Position numbers and translations under genes: made by a program. Below, one piece after another: positions 42,466 through 51,821 of a DNA stretch of 64,000 bases. The stretch is from an uncultured Pseudomonadales bacterium (lineage in GTDB: Bacteria; Pseudomonadota; Gammaproteobacteria; Pseudomonadales; Azotimanducaceae): the NCBI GenBank assembly GCA_951813295.1, contig CATOTI010000002.1, positions 3,854,522 through 3,918,521 of the forward strand, in the 5' to 3' direction. Below the pieces are notes generated by a model. The model saw nothing but the letters and a program-made list of their open reading frames with translations. It ran no database searches and was not told where the DNA came from. The stretch's first letter is position 1; each line of letters starts with the position of its first letter.

Positions 42466-42960
42466 ATGAACCCGCGCCAAGGCGGGTGGCTCATCTTCGT
42501 CACGCTGATCGCGACGATGGTGTTGGCTGTCGTCGAGTTGCCGGCTTTTTTTCCCGATTGGCTCACGTGGCTTCGACCGCGGTGGGTGATGGCGGTGTTG
42601 TTCTTCTGGGGAATCGTCGCGCCCGACCGTATGGGCTTGATCAACGCCTGGGTGCTCGGTCTTTTCTTCGACGCACTCCTGGGTGATCCGCTCGGGCTCA
42701 ACGGCATTTGTTTCTCGAGTGTGACGTTCGTTGCGTGGTCCTTCCACGAACGCTTGAGGATGTTTCGCGTCTTCCAACAAGCCGCGGTACTGCTGATCCT
42801 CGTCTTGATCACAGAAGCCGCCAAGATGCTCGTCCGCGATCTAGTACTCGGCGTACCGGCGTCGTTCCTGTTCGTCACCTCGGCCGTGGTGACAGGGCTC
42901 GTCTTCCCGGTCGTGGCGCTTGTCCTCGGTTTCTGTGTGCGACGTGTGCCCGTCGAGTAG
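42466..42960 (+). CDS. mreD: Rod shape-determining protein MreD
   Basis: A 164-residue inner-membrane protein with about five hydrophobic helices and the family pattern FFWGIVAPDRMGLINAWVLG followed by LFFDALLGDPLGLNG. It works with MreC and the RodA/PBP2 complex in elongation. It starts 24 bp after the mreC stop and ends 7 bp before the GTG of maf. Confidence 0.95.
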   Translation: MNPRQGGWLIFVTLIATMVLAVVELPAFFPDWLTWLRPRWVMAVLFFWGIVAPDRMGLINAWVLGLFFDALLGDPLGLNGICFSSVTFVAWSFHERLRMFRVFQQAAVLLILVLITEAAKMLVRDLVLGVPASFLFVTSAVVTGLVFPVVALVLGFCVRRVPVE

Positions 42961-42967
42961 CAAGGCG

Positions 42968-43543
42968 GTGATCGTTCTCGCGTCGGCGTCGCCGCGGCGC
43001 AGTGCGATCCTCGATTCCTTGGCGATTGCCCATCTGGTTCGACCGGCGCATATCGACGAGACGCCGGGCCCGGATGAGTTACCGGCGGTCTACGTGGTCC
43101 GGATGGCGGAAACGAAGGCGCGTTCGGTCGAGGCGGACCTCCCCGTACTCGGCGCCGATACCACGGTCACGATCGACGGCGAGATCCTCGGCAAACCGGC
43201 CGACGAAGCCGACTTCCATGCGATGATCGGCAAGCTTTCCGGGCGCGTGCACGAAGTGATGACCGCCGTCGCCGTTTGCGTGAGCGGATCGATCGAATCG
43301 AAACTCGTGACGACGCGCGTGCACTTTCGCGACGTCAATCGGAGCGAGGCGGCGCGATACTGGGCGTCGGGTGAACCGCTCGACAAAGCCGGGGGTTATG
43401 GAATCCAGGGGATCGGCGGTATATTTCCTCGTCGCATCGAGGGTAGCTACAGTGCGGTTGTCGGCCTTCCCACGCTCGAGACGGAAGAGTTGTTAGCGCG
43501 GGCCGGCGTCGATACTTGGCGCGCTCGCTTCAGGGTTGAGTGA
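42968..43543 (+). CDS. maf: Maf-family nucleotide pyrophosphatase
   Basis: About 191 residues. Maf proteins hydrolyse nucleoside triphosphates, often dTTP, UTP or modified pyrimidines, to monophosphates. The N-terminal SASPRR motif, the metal-binding VLGADTTVTIDGEILGKP and the C-terminal DKAGGYGIQGIGG are intact. The start is taken as GTG at 42968 directly before IVLASASPRR; GTG at 42944 is also possible and would overlap mreD. Its stop shares one base with the rng ATG (TGATG). The block order mreD-maf-rng is the usual one in gammaproteobacteria. Confidence 0.93.
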   Translation: MIVLASASPRRSAILDSLAIAHLVRPAHIDETPGPDELPAVYVVRMAETKARSVEADLPVLGADTTVTIDGEILGKPADEADFHAMIGKLSGRVHEVMTAVAVCVSGSIESKLVTTRVHFRDVNRSEAARYWASGEPLDKAGGYGIQGIGGIFPRRIEGSYSAVVGLPTLETEELLARAGVDTWRARFRVE

Positions 43544-45066
43544 TGTCGGAAGAATTACTCGTTGACGTCAACGAGTTTGAGACAAGGGTCGCCCTGGTTC
43601 GCCACAGCAAGTTGCAGGAGGTGCACCTCGAGCGTTCGGGCATGTACAGCCTGACAGGCAACCTCTACAAGGGACGCGTCACGCGAGTCGTTCCCGCGAT
43701 GCAGGCGGCATTCGTCGACATCGGCATGGCACGCCCCGGATTCCTGCACGTGCGGGACCTGCACGGACTCCGCTACGAAGACCCCGGCGCGGCGCTCGAT
43801 GTGCGCTCCTACCTGCATGCCGGGCAGGAGTTGATCGTTCAGGTCGTCAAAGATCCGATCAATACCAAAGGTCCGCGCCTATCGACCAACATCGCCATCC
43901 CGGCGCGCTACGTGGTACTCCTCCCGGAGGATGCGCATATTGGGGTCTCTCAGCGAATCGAGGACGACGAGCACCGGGAGCAGCTGCGCCACTGGGTGGC
44001 CGACGGACGCGAAAAGCTCTCCTCGGGGCACGGCTACATCGTGCGCACCGCGGCCGAGTTCGCTTCAGAGGAGCAGGTCAGTGCGGACCTCAGATTCCTC
44101 GATCGCTTGTGGAGTGAGGTCTCCGACCGTTCGCGGATCGCATCGAAGGGTGATCTCGTCTTCGAGGAACTGCCGCTGCATACCCGACTCGTTCGCGACC
44201 TTGTCGGCCCGGATATCGACCTAATCCGGATCAACGACGCGAAGACGTACGGGCGGGTGCGGCGCTATGTCGAAAAGTACCTTCCCGAGTATTCAGAGAA
44301 GATTCAGGAACACGATGGTGTAGTGCCGCTATTCGAGCTGCATGGGGTCGAGGCCGGGATGATGCGGGCGTTGGAACCGAGAGTTGATCTACCGTCAGGC
44401 GGATATCTCGTGATCGAGCAAACCGAAGCGATGACGACCATCGACGTCAACTCTGGCGCTTTCCTCGGTTCACAAAACCTGGAGACGACGGCCTACCGAA
44501 CCAACATGGAAGCTGCCGACGCGATCCCACGCCAACTTCAGCTCCGGAACATCGGCGGGATCATCGTGGTCGATTTCATCGATATGGACTCGCAAGACCA
44601 TCGCGACGACGTGCTCGCGCGGTTACGCTCGACGGGCGAGGGCGGCAGTGGCCGGTTCCGTGCGGGCGAGTTTTCGCCGTTGGGACTCGTCGAGATCAGT
44701 CGCAAGCGAACCCGTGCGAGCTTGCGACAACAGGTTTGCGACCCGTGTCAGACGTGTGGGGGGCTGGGTTACGGGAAATCCGCCGAGAGCACGTGTTACG
44801 ACATCTTCCGTGCGTTGCAGCGGGACTCGGAGCGCGGTGGCGTGCGCAGCCAAGACGCCGAGTACGTCGTTCGGGCAGGCCAGGACGTCATCGATTGCCT
44901 ACTCTCGGACGAAGCCGATCATATCCATGCGGTCGAACGTCAGGTCGGCCGCGCCATTCGCTACCAGGTCGAGCCGACTTCGGGACCGGGCGAGTTCGAC
45001 TTGGTCCTGTCGCTCAAGTCATCGAGGGACCGTAGCCAGCGGCTGTCTCGCTCTACCGATCCTTGA
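43543..45066 (+). CDS. rng: Ribonuclease G
   Basis: A 507-residue endoribonuclease that matures 16S rRNA 5' ends and degrades mRNA. An S1-like RNA-binding domain is inserted near residues 35-120 (GNLYKGRVTRVVPAMQAAFV). The DNase I-like catalytic Mg ligands are Asp301 (TTIDVNSGAF) and Asp344 (VVDFIDMDSQ). The Zn-link cysteines at 399, 402 and 405 (CDPCQTCGG) join the dimer. The length is normal for RNase G and lacks the long C-terminal scaffold of RNase E. It overlaps maf (TGATG) and is followed by yhdP starting inside its stop (TTGA). Confidence 0.96.
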   Translation: MSEELLVDVNEFETRVALVRHSKLQEVHLERSGMYSLTGNLYKGRVTRVVPAMQAAFVDIGMARPGFLHVRDLHGLRYEDPGAALDVRSYLHAGQELIVQVVKDPINTKGPRLSTNIAIPARYVVLLPEDAHIGVSQRIEDDEHREQLRHWVADGREKLSSGHGYIVRTAAEFASEEQVSADLRFLDRLWSEVSDRSRIASKGDLVFEELPLHTRLVRDLVGPDIDLIRINDAKTYGRVRRYVEKYLPEYSEKIQEHDGVVPLFELHGVEAGMMRALEPRVDLPSGGYLVIEQTEAMTTIDVNSGAFLGSQNLETTAYRTNMEAADAIPRQLQLRNIGGIIVVDFIDMDSQDHRDDVLARLRSTGEGGSGRFRAGEFSPLGLVEISRKRTRASLRQQVCDPCQTCGGLGYGKSAESTCYDIFRALQRDSERGGVRSQDAEYVVRAGQDVIDCLLSDEADHIHAVERQVGRAIRYQVEPTSGPGEFDLVLSLKSSRDRSQRLSRSTDP

Positions 45067-48000
45067 AATTCGTCGCGACCATCTTTGTTGTCGCTTCTGT
45101 CCTTGCCGCTTTCTTCCAGGTCGGTGGTCGATTAGCCGCCTACAACCTCGACATGTTGGAGAGCTACGTCGCGGCCGAGTTCCGCCGCGTCAACGTCGAG
45201 GTGGAAGGCGTCAGCGGCGGTTGGCGGTATCTCGACCCGGTTTTTCGTGCCGAGGAAATGCGTTTCCAGTTCGGCTACCTCAAAGACGTCGAGATGGAAC
45301 TCGACCTTATCTCGACGTTATGGCGTGACGAACTCGTGGCTCGCCGATTCGCCTTCTCCGACGGCTTTATCGTCTTCGAAAGGACGGCGGCGGGTTGGCG
45401 GCTGAAAAGCGAAGGCGAGATTCTCATCGACTTCGATTACGTATCGTTTGCGCGACTTGCGGGACGGCTGAAAGGACGCCTGGCGCTCGAGTTCCATGAC
45501 GGTGATTACGTCGATCGGCTCTATGTCGCGGGCACCGCCAACAACGCGGAACGTCATCGTTTCGACGTCAGGCTGGGCACGAACCCGGGCTGTGCCTCGT
45601 GTGCGGCTCGCGTCGTCGGCGATCTGGCGTCGCGTGGACCGCTCGATGGCGCGATACGGATCGACATCGATGAGCTCCAGGCGTTGTACCATTCGCTTGC
45701 GCCGGGGCTGGTGCTGAACGGCGACGCGGTGATGGTGAGCCGAGCGGGTGACTTCGCTGCCAGCGCCGAGCTTGCGCTTGCGACTGGTGATTCAGGGACG
45801 TTGACGACGCGCGCCATCGCCGCCGGTAGCCCCGAGGAGTTTCAGGGCGAAATCGTCGAGGCGAAGATGGACGACACCTCGTTCTTCGATGCGAGTCCGG
45901 GTTTCGCACGGGACGACGGGCGCTGGGTCGTGTGGCTGCCCGAGATCCACCTGGAAGATGCTTCTCAAGTAGCCCTCGATCTGCTCGGCGAGGATCATGA
46001 ACTCGCGGGTTGGATCAAAGGGCTCGCGCTGCGTGGTGTCGTACGGCAGCCGATGGCGGTCATCGACGATTCGATGGCGTTTTCCGGCGTCGTCGATCTC
46101 GAAGAAATCAGGGCCTACCGCGGTGTTCCCGCAGCGAAATCGACGCGGCTTCGCATTGCGGGTGGGCCGACCGTCATTCGCGCCGAGATCGATGGAGGTC
46201 CGCGTCAGCTCGATTTTCCCGAAGTCTTCCCATCGTCCTGGGCGCTAGACGGGGCCAGCGGCGAAATGATCGTCAGTCTCGAATCGGACTACCTCGGCAT
46301 ACGCGGCAGTTCGCTGACGGTGACTCTCGCCGATAGCTACCTGCGCGGTGGATACGCCCTCGCGAGACCGGCGGATCGGATGGAGGTGAGAGTCACGGTC
46401 GATGCTTCGGTCGTGCGCAGTACTGTCGCCACGGGGCGCGAGTTCATTCCGTTGGGTCTCGCCCATGAACTCGAATCGTGGTTGCGCGCGAGCCTGCTCG
46501 ACGGCGACGTGCAGGACGCCCGGGTGATCTATCACGGTCACGGTCGCAAGATTCCCGGTGCGGTGTCGCGGCAGTTCGAGATGGCGGCGGACGTGAGGAA
46601 CGGTTCCGTGCGCTATCACGACGATTGGCCGGTGGCGCATTCCGTCGATAGCCGCGTGCTGGTCGCGACGGCCGGAACGTTTGCCGCTGGTTCGGGCGCG
46701 TCATTCGGTACATCGATCAGCGATCTGACCGTGGCCGTGCTGCCGAAGACGAACGTCGCGGACGTCAGATTCGAGAGTGTCAGCGACGTCGCGACGATCC
46801 TGGAATTCGTCCGGGCAACGCCGCTCGCGCAGCAGCTTCCTTTTGTCCATCCGAGCTGGGACGGACAGGGCGAAGTCGGGCTCGGCGTCGACCTCGCCAT
46901 TCCCTTGAGTGCGCAGGTTAATGATCGTGCACGTTATTCCGTCGACTTCGACTTCGAAGGCAGTGCACTCACGCTTGGTGACTACGCACTCGAGTTTCAT
47001 GATCTCGCGGGTGCGGTCAGCTATTCCTCGCCCGAGACGATCACGTCGGAGACGTTGACGGGACGTCTGTTCGACGAGCCGGTCGAGGTGACGTTCCGCA
47101 CGGACGAACGAACGGTCGTCGAACTCCGCGGAGCGATTCGTCACGACCGGATTCTTCAGGTCATCGGCGGCGAAGACATCGGCATTCTCGAGGGAACGGC
47201 CCGCTTTGAGGCGGCGCTCGCACTAATGGGCGAAGGCGACCCGGCGCTGACGATCGACAGCGATCTTGTCGGGATGGCGATCGGACTTCCGTTGCCGTTG
47301 GGAAAACCGGCGGATTCCGCCGCGGACTTCATGGCCACGATGGCGTTTCTCCCCGAGCGAACCGCCGTGGGCCTCAAGCTCGACGAGTCATCGGGATGGC
47401 TCCACTTCGTCGACGGTGCCATCGCCCGCGGTTCGATCGGTGCGGGTACTCGTGCGGAGGTGGCGGATATCGCGGGCAGCCGGGTCGAACTCACGGGCAC
47501 ACTCGAGGAACTGAACCTGGCCGAGGCGATGGCCGAGGCGGCGACGTTTGACTGGCAGTTCAACGATCTGCGCGTCGAACGAATCCTTATGGGAGACTTT
47601 TCGATCGACGAAGCGCTGCTGAACGGCATTTCGGGGGGCGGAATCACGGACTTTGAACTCGCGTCAAAGGAAATCGATGGGGTCGTGCGACGCACCGGCA
47701 ACGAACCTTGGCAGTTACACCTGACGAGTGTTCGCCTGCCCGACGAGGACCTGGACGAGACCGCCGAAATCGATCCGCTCGCTGTCGATATGGTCGACGA
47801 CTGGGTCGATGTCGATGTCGTTGTCGACGATGTGAAGGTCGGCCTCGACGATTACGGGGCCTGGTCGTTCGACCTGCGGCGGCGTCCGGGTGGTGTCGAG
47901 TTGACGAACGTCAAGGGTTCGATTCGTGGACTGACGATAGAAGCGGATACGCCCGTCTTCTGGGATACCAGAGCGAATCGCACCTCTTTCGAAGGCTCCG

Positions 48001-48716
48001 TGACCGCCGCCGACGTCGGATCGGTCATGGAGGCATGGGACTTCGTTCCGAGCGCAGCAAGCGAGCGATTCGTTGCATGCGGTGACATTGCGTGGCCGGG
48101 TTCACCGATCTGGTTCGACTTCGACCACTTATCGGGGCGTGCGTTTGTCGAGATCAATGAAGGTCACTTGCAGGACATAGAACAAGGCGCGGGCGCGACG
48201 AAGCTTTTGAGTCTGGTCAACTTCTCGACCTTCACGAAGCGGCTCAACTTCGATTTCTCCGATGTTTTCGGCGACGGGATCAGCTTCGACTACATCACGG
48301 CGGACGTCTCGATGGACGACGGCGTTGCGCTGTTCGTCGAGCCGGTCCTGATCGCCGGTCCCGGTGCCAGAATCAACATCAACGGCACGGTGGATCTGAG
48401 TTCGGCGACGCTCGACAACGAGATGATAGTGACGTTGCCGATTCGCCAGAGTCTGCCCTGGTATGCAGCGGCCTTGCTGCCGGTGACGCCGACCGGTGCG
48501 GCGGGTGTGCTGCTCGGGCGGCGTTTGTTCAGAGAGCAGATCGAAGCGCTCTCGAGCGTGAAATACAACATTGTCGGCACGTACGATGAACCGGAAGTTG
48601 AGTTGATCGAGATGTTCACGAATACGCTGGCCGACGAGACGACCAACGAGGAAGTAGGCAATGCAGTCGGATGTCGAAGAGGCGTTGCTGGCGCCAGCGG
48701 AGTTGACGCCGGATAA
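45063..48716 (+). CDS. yhdP: YhdP family AsmA-like protein
   Basis: A 1217-residue envelope protein with a single N-terminal membrane helix (KFVATIFVVASVLAAFFQVG) and a very long, mostly beta-strand periplasmic region. Proteins of this AsmA/YhdP family form a long groove and carry phospholipids between inner and outer membranes. The region from about residue 1000 on (GINSF-like ISFDYITADVSMDDGVALFV, then ARININGTVDLSSATLDNEM) is the typical AsmA-like C-terminus. The start is TTG at 45063, overlapping the rng stop (TTGA). Its 3' end overlaps tldD by 56 bp. Confidence 0.9.
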   Translation: MKFVATIFVVASVLAAFFQVGGRLAAYNLDMLESYVAAEFRRVNVEVEGVSGGWRYLDPVFRAEEMRFQFGYLKDVEMELDLISTLWRDELVARRFAFSDGFIVFERTAAGWRLKSEGEILIDFDYVSFARLAGRLKGRLALEFHDGDYVDRLYVAGTANNAERHRFDVRLGTNPGCASCAARVVGDLASRGPLDGAIRIDIDELQALYHSLAPGLVLNGDAVMVSRAGDFAASAELALATGDSGTLTTRAIAAGSPEEFQGEIVEAKMDDTSFFDASPGFARDDGRWVVWLPEIHLEDASQVALDLLGEDHELAGWIKGLALRGVVRQPMAVIDDSMAFSGVVDLEEIRAYRGVPAAKSTRLRIAGGPTVIRAEIDGGPRQLDFPEVFPSSWALDGASGEMIVSLESDYLGIRGSSLTVTLADSYLRGGYALARPADRMEVRVTVDASVVRSTVATGREFIPLGLAHELESWLRASLLDGDVQDARVIYHGHGRKIPGAVSRQFEMAADVRNGSVRYHDDWPVAHSVDSRVLVATAGTFAAGSGASFGTSISDLTVAVLPKTNVADVRFESVSDVATILEFVRATPLAQQLPFVHPSWDGQGEVGLGVDLAIPLSAQVNDRARYSVDFDFEGSALTLGDYALEFHDLAGAVSYSSPETITSETLTGRLFDEPVEVTFRTDERTVVELRGAIRHDRILQVIGGEDIGILEGTARFEAALALMGEGDPALTIDSDLVGMAIGLPLPLGKPADSAADFMATMAFLPERTAVGLKLDESSGWLHFVDGAIARGSIGAGTRAEVADIAGSRVELTGTLEELNLAEAMAEAATFDWQFNDLRVERILMGDFSIDEALLNGISGGGITDFELASKEIDGVVRRTGNEPWQLHLTSVRLPDEDLDETAEIDPLAVDMVDDWVDVDVVVDDVKVGLDDYGAWSFDLRRRPGGVELTNVKGSIRGLTIEADTPVFWDTRANRTSFEGSVTAADVGSVMEAWDFVPSAASERFVACGDIAWPGSPIWFDFDHLSGRAFVEINEGHLQDIEQGAGATKLLSLVNFSTFTKRLNFDFSDVFGDGISFDYITADVSMDDGVALFVEPVLIAGPGARININGTVDLSSATLDNEMIVTLPIRQSLPWYAAALLPVTPTGAAGVLLGRRLFREQIEALSSVKYNIVGTYDEPEVELIEMFTNTLADETTNEEVGNAVGCRRGVAGASGVDAG

Positions 48717-50100
48717 GGTGTCGGCCTTGCTTGGTCGGTTGGCGTCGCGGCGTCTCGACCGCGGCGAGATTTACTTCCAGTCGCTCGTTCACGAGTCCTG
48801 GTCGCTCGAAGACGGCCAGGTGAAAGACGGATCCTTCAGCGTCGAGCGAGGCGCTGGGGTCCGCGCGGTGGACGGTGAACGTTCGGGCCTCGCGTACGTG
48901 GACGATATCGAGTTCGCCTCCCTTCAGGATGCCGTGGACACGGCACGAGGCATCACGCGCCATCAGGGCGAAGGTCGTGTTGCCGTACCAAGTCCCCGTG
49001 AGATCAATCGCTACTACGGTGGTCACAATCCGATCGAAATTGCCGATGAAGACGCGAAGATCGATCTCCTCATGCGCGTCGATAAATTCGTTCGTGAGTT
49101 GGACTGCGCCGTCGTCGAAGTTTCGGTTCGCCTGGCGCTGAGCCGGTCGATGAATCTGGTCGCGGCGACTGACGGAACCTGGGGCTTCGACGTCCGACCG
49201 TTGGCGCGCCTCGATGTCTCGGTGATCGTCGAACGCGACGGGCGTCGTGAGCGCGGGTTCGGGGGCGGCGGCGATCGCGTCGAGCCTGCCTGGCTAACGG
49301 AATCGGACCGGCCGTTCGAGTTCGGCCGTGAGGCGGTGCGCGTCGCGCTCTTGGCGCTCGAAGCCGAGGAAATGCCTGTCGGGGCGATGCCCGTAGTGCT
49401 CGGGCCCGGCTGGCCCGGGATCCTGTTGCACGAGGCCGTGGGACACGGGTTGGAAGGAGATTTCAATCGCCATGGCACGTCAGCGTTTTCGAACCGGCTC
49501 GGCGAGCCGGTGGCGTCGAGTCTTTGCACCGTGATCGATGACGCGACACGACCGGGCGCACGCGGCAGTTTGTCGCTCGACGACGAAGGTACGCCCGGTG
49601 AAGCGACCGTTCTGATCGAAAAGGGGGTCTTGAAGGGCTACCTGCACGATCGCCAGAACGCTGCGCTCATGGGACATCGACCCACCGGCAACGCGCGCCG
49701 TCAGTCGTACGCGCATCCGCCGCTGCCGCGTATGACGAATACGTATCTCGCCAACGGCCATTCGGATCCTGGCGAAATCGTCTCGAGCGTCGATCGAGGA
49801 ATTTATTGCGTCAGCTTCGGCGGCGGGCAGGTCGACATCACGACCGGCAAGTTCGTCTTCAGCGTTACCGAGGCGTATCGGATCGAGCGCGGGAAAATCG
49901 GTGCCCCGGTGCGAGGCGCGACGTTGATCGGTAATGGCCCGGAAGTGATGCAGCGTGTCTCGATGGTCGGTAACGACCTCGCGTTCGATGGCGGGGTGGG
50001 CGTCTGCGGCAAAGACGGCCAGAGCGTTGCCGTCGGCGTCGGGCAGCCAACGCTAAAGGTCGACGAGATCATGATCGGAGGGACAGCGAATCCCAACTAG
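48661..50100 (+). CDS. tldD: Metalloprotease TldD
   Basis: A 479-residue protease subunit that pairs with TldE (PmbA) to cleave unfolded peptides such as antitoxin CcdA or microcin B17 precursor. The zinc motif HEAVGHGLEGD puts His257, Glu258 and His262 at the active site. The C-terminal GTGC-like region reads VGVCGKDGQSVAVGVGQPT. Length is normal. GAGGAAG about 6 bp before the ATG supports this start, although it lies 56 bp inside yhdP. TldE is not in the window. The tRNA-Pro gene follows. Confidence 0.95.
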   Translation: MQSDVEEALLAPAELTPDKVSALLGRLASRRLDRGEIYFQSLVHESWSLEDGQVKDGSFSVERGAGVRAVDGERSGLAYVDDIEFASLQDAVDTARGITRHQGEGRVAVPSPREINRYYGGHNPIEIADEDAKIDLLMRVDKFVRELDCAVVEVSVRLALSRSMNLVAATDGTWGFDVRPLARLDVSVIVERDGRRERGFGGGGDRVEPAWLTESDRPFEFGREAVRVALLALEAEEMPVGAMPVVLGPGWPGILLHEAVGHGLEGDFNRHGTSAFSNRLGEPVASSLCTVIDDATRPGARGSLSLDDEGTPGEATVLIEKGVLKGYLHDRQNAALMGHRPTGNARRQSYAHPPLPRMTNTYLANGHSDPGEIVSSVDRGIYCVSFGGGQVDITTGKFVFSVTEAYRIERGKIGAPVRGATLIGNGPEVMQRVSMVGNDLAFDGGVGVCGKDGQSVAVGVGQPTLKVDEIMIGGTANPN

Positions 50101-50185
50101 CGTCGATGTCGAGTGACACCTACAATACGCGGCCTTTCGCGGCCAGCACGTGGGTATCACACGGCAGCGTCGCTGAAGCAGGCAT

Positions 50186-50262
50186 CGGAGTGTAGCTCAG
50201 CCTGGTAGAGCACCGTCTTCGGGAGGCGGGGGCCCCCGGTTCAAGTCCGGGCACTCCGACCA
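50186..50262 (+). tRNA. tRNA-Pro, anticodon CGG
   Basis: A 77-base cloverleaf. The acceptor CGGAGTG pairs with CACTCCG, the D-stem is GCTC/GAGC, and the anticodon stem CCGTC/GGCGG has one T-G pair. The loop TTCGGGA gives anticodon CGG with G at 37 as in proline tRNAs. The T-arm is CCCGG-TTCAAGT-CCGGG, and CCA is encoded. It reads CCG codons. A TACAAT box at 50121-50126 might be its -10 element, but no clear -35 was seen. Confidence 0.93.
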
Positions 50263-50414
50263 TTCAAGTGGTTGATTAATAGCGATAAATCGACCGGTTC
50301 GTTCGGCTGGTGTTGGTTGTAGCGTCGCGGTAGCACACTGTTAGCACGTTCGCTGTTTCCCGCCGACTGTTGAGCGTTAGGTCTCACCTTGGACGTGTTC
50401 GTAGTTCTACGTCA

Positions 50415-50422
50415 CATCAACG
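50415..50422. repeat. Left target-site duplication of IS256-family element
   Basis: CATCAACG directly precedes the left end of the element and is repeated at 51741-51748 directly after the right end. Eight-base duplications are normal for the IS256 family. Confidence 0.85.
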
Positions 50423-50447
50423 GGGCGTGTCCTGATTTCTGTGTGTG
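50423..50447 (+). repeat. Left terminal inverted repeat of IS256-family element
   Basis: The sequence GGGCGTGTCCTGATTTCTGT and the next five bases match the right end at 21 of 25 positions. Confidence 0.82.
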
Positions 50448-50456
50448 AGCGTTGGT

Positions 50457-51689
50457 TCATATCATCATGTTGAAGCGTTCGCCGAACTGGATGGCGAGCT
50501 GCGCCTTGGCAGCCTGCCATTCGATCGGCGGTCGTTGCCACTTGGCCTCGGCCTGCATCAGTGACAGATAGATCAGTTTGGTCGCCGCCTCGTCGTTCGG
50601 GAAGTGACCCTTGTTGCGGATCGTTTTGCGCACTTGACTGTGCAAGCTCTCGATCGCATTCGTCGTGTAGATGATCTTGCGCACCTCCGCCGAGAACGCA
50701 AAGAACGGGATGACCTGATCCCATTTGCGACGCCAAGCGACCACGACCGGTGGATATTTCTGTCCCCACGGTCCGCGTTCGAACGCCTCAAGCGCATCGG
50801 CAGCGGCTTCTGCTGATACGGCGCCGTAAACGGGCCGCAGAGCCTTGGCGATGGGTTTGCGTTCCTTCCAGGAAGCGAACTGCATCGAGTAACGGATCAG
50901 ATGCACGATGCAGGTCTGCACGACCGTCTCCGGGAACACCGCCGTAATGGCGTCAGGGAAGCCCTTCAGGCCATCGACGACACCGATCAGGATGTCATCG
51001 ACGCCCCGGCCCTTGAGCTCGGTCATGACGCGCATCCAGAACTTGGCGCCTTCGGTCTGCTCGATCCACAGGCCGAGGATCTCCTTCATGCCGCGGCAGG
51101 TGACGCCGATGGCGAGATACACCGCTTTGTTGCGCACGATGCCCTCGTCGCGGATCTTCACCCGCAAGGCATCGAAGTAGACGATCGCGTAGGTCGTCTC
51201 AAGTGGTCGGTTCTGCCAGGCGACGGCTTCCTCCATCACCGACTCGGTGACGGCGGAGACCAGGTTCGGCGACACACCGATGCCGTAGAGTTCTTCGATA
51301 TGACCTTGGATATCGCGCGTACTCATGCCGCGGGCGTAGAGCGCGATGATCTTCTCGTCGAAGCCTGGAAAGCGCCGCGCGTACTTGGGGATCAGTGTCG
51401 GATCGAACTGGCCGTGGCGGTCGCGTGGAATGTCCAGAACGACACGATCGTCGTCCATGGTTACCGTCTTCGATGAGTACCCGTTGCGGTGGTTGCCGTC
51501 GGCTTGTTGTTCCGGCTCCTCGAGATGCACGTCCATCTCGGTCTCGAGCATGCGCTCGGCCAGGCGCTTCTTCAGGTCGCCGATCAGGCCGTCGTTGCTC
51601 AGCAGGTGGGCGCCGTGCTCCTGGCCCTCGAGCAGTTCATCAATCAGCTCATCGGAAAACCGCGAGCTCGTCTTTTTGCGTCTTGCCAT
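50457..51689 (-). CDS. IS256-family transposase
   Basis: A 410-residue DDE transposase of the mutator (MULE) type. The N-terminal DNA-binding part is followed by the HRNGYSSKTV region. The catalytic acids fit TYAIVYFDALRVKIRDEG (first Asp), LIGVVDGLKGFPDAI (second Asp) and TTNAIESLHSQVRK (Glu). The C-H motif QTCIVHLIRYSM is the usual C-x2-H. The frame is complete, so it could be active. The start at 51689 (MARRKKTSSRF) has GGAGGGG just upstream. Confidence 0.95.
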   Translation of the reverse strand: MARRKKTSSRFSDELIDELLEGQEHGAHLLSNDGLIGDLKKRLAERMLETEMDVHLEEPEQQADGNHRNGYSSKTVTMDDDRVVLDIPRDRHGQFDPTLIPKYARRFPGFDEKIIALYARGMSTRDIQGHIEELYGIGVSPNLVSAVTESVMEEAVAWQNRPLETTYAIVYFDALRVKIRDEGIVRNKAVYLAIGVTCRGMKEILGLWIEQTEGAKFWMRVMTELKGRGVDDILIGVVDGLKGFPDAITAVFPETVVQTCIVHLIRYSMQFASWKERKPIAKALRPVYGAVSAEAAADALEAFERGPWGQKYPPVVVAWRRKWDQVIPFFAFSAEVRKIIYTTNAIESLHSQVRKTIRNKGHFPNDEAATKLIYLSLMQAEAKWQRPPIEWQAAKAQLAIQFGERFNMMI

Positions 51690-51715
51690 ATCCCCTCCTT
51701 GGGAAATAATGACTC

Positions 51716-51740
51716 AACACACAAAATTCCGGACACCCCC
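51716..51740 (-). repeat. Right terminal inverted repeat of IS256-family element
   Basis: On the minus strand this reads GGGGGTGTCCGGAATTTTGT and matches the left end at 21 of the first 25 positions. Confidence 0.82.
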
Positions 51741-51748
51741 CATCAACG
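51741..51748. repeat. Right target-site duplication of IS256-family element
   Basis: CATCAACG, identical to 50415-50422 at the other end of the insertion. Confidence 0.85.
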
Positions 51749-51821
51749 AGTTTGCCCGCCCGAACAAACGTTGAGCGCGACGATCTCGGTTCAGTCTCTT
51801 CAGAGGTTTGAGGCAGTGCCG

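Larger units (their letters stand above)
50423..51740 (-). mobile_element. Complete IS256-family insertion sequence
   Basis: A 1318-bp element bounded by imperfect terminal inverted repeats and 8-bp target duplications (CATCAACG). The left end reads GGGCGTGTCCTGA and the right end, on the other strand, GGGGGTGTCCGGA. It carries one intact transposase gene on the minus strand. The intact ends, gene and duplication indicate a comparatively recent insertion. It sits between tRNA-Pro and a decayed IS3-family fragment. Confidence 0.92.
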
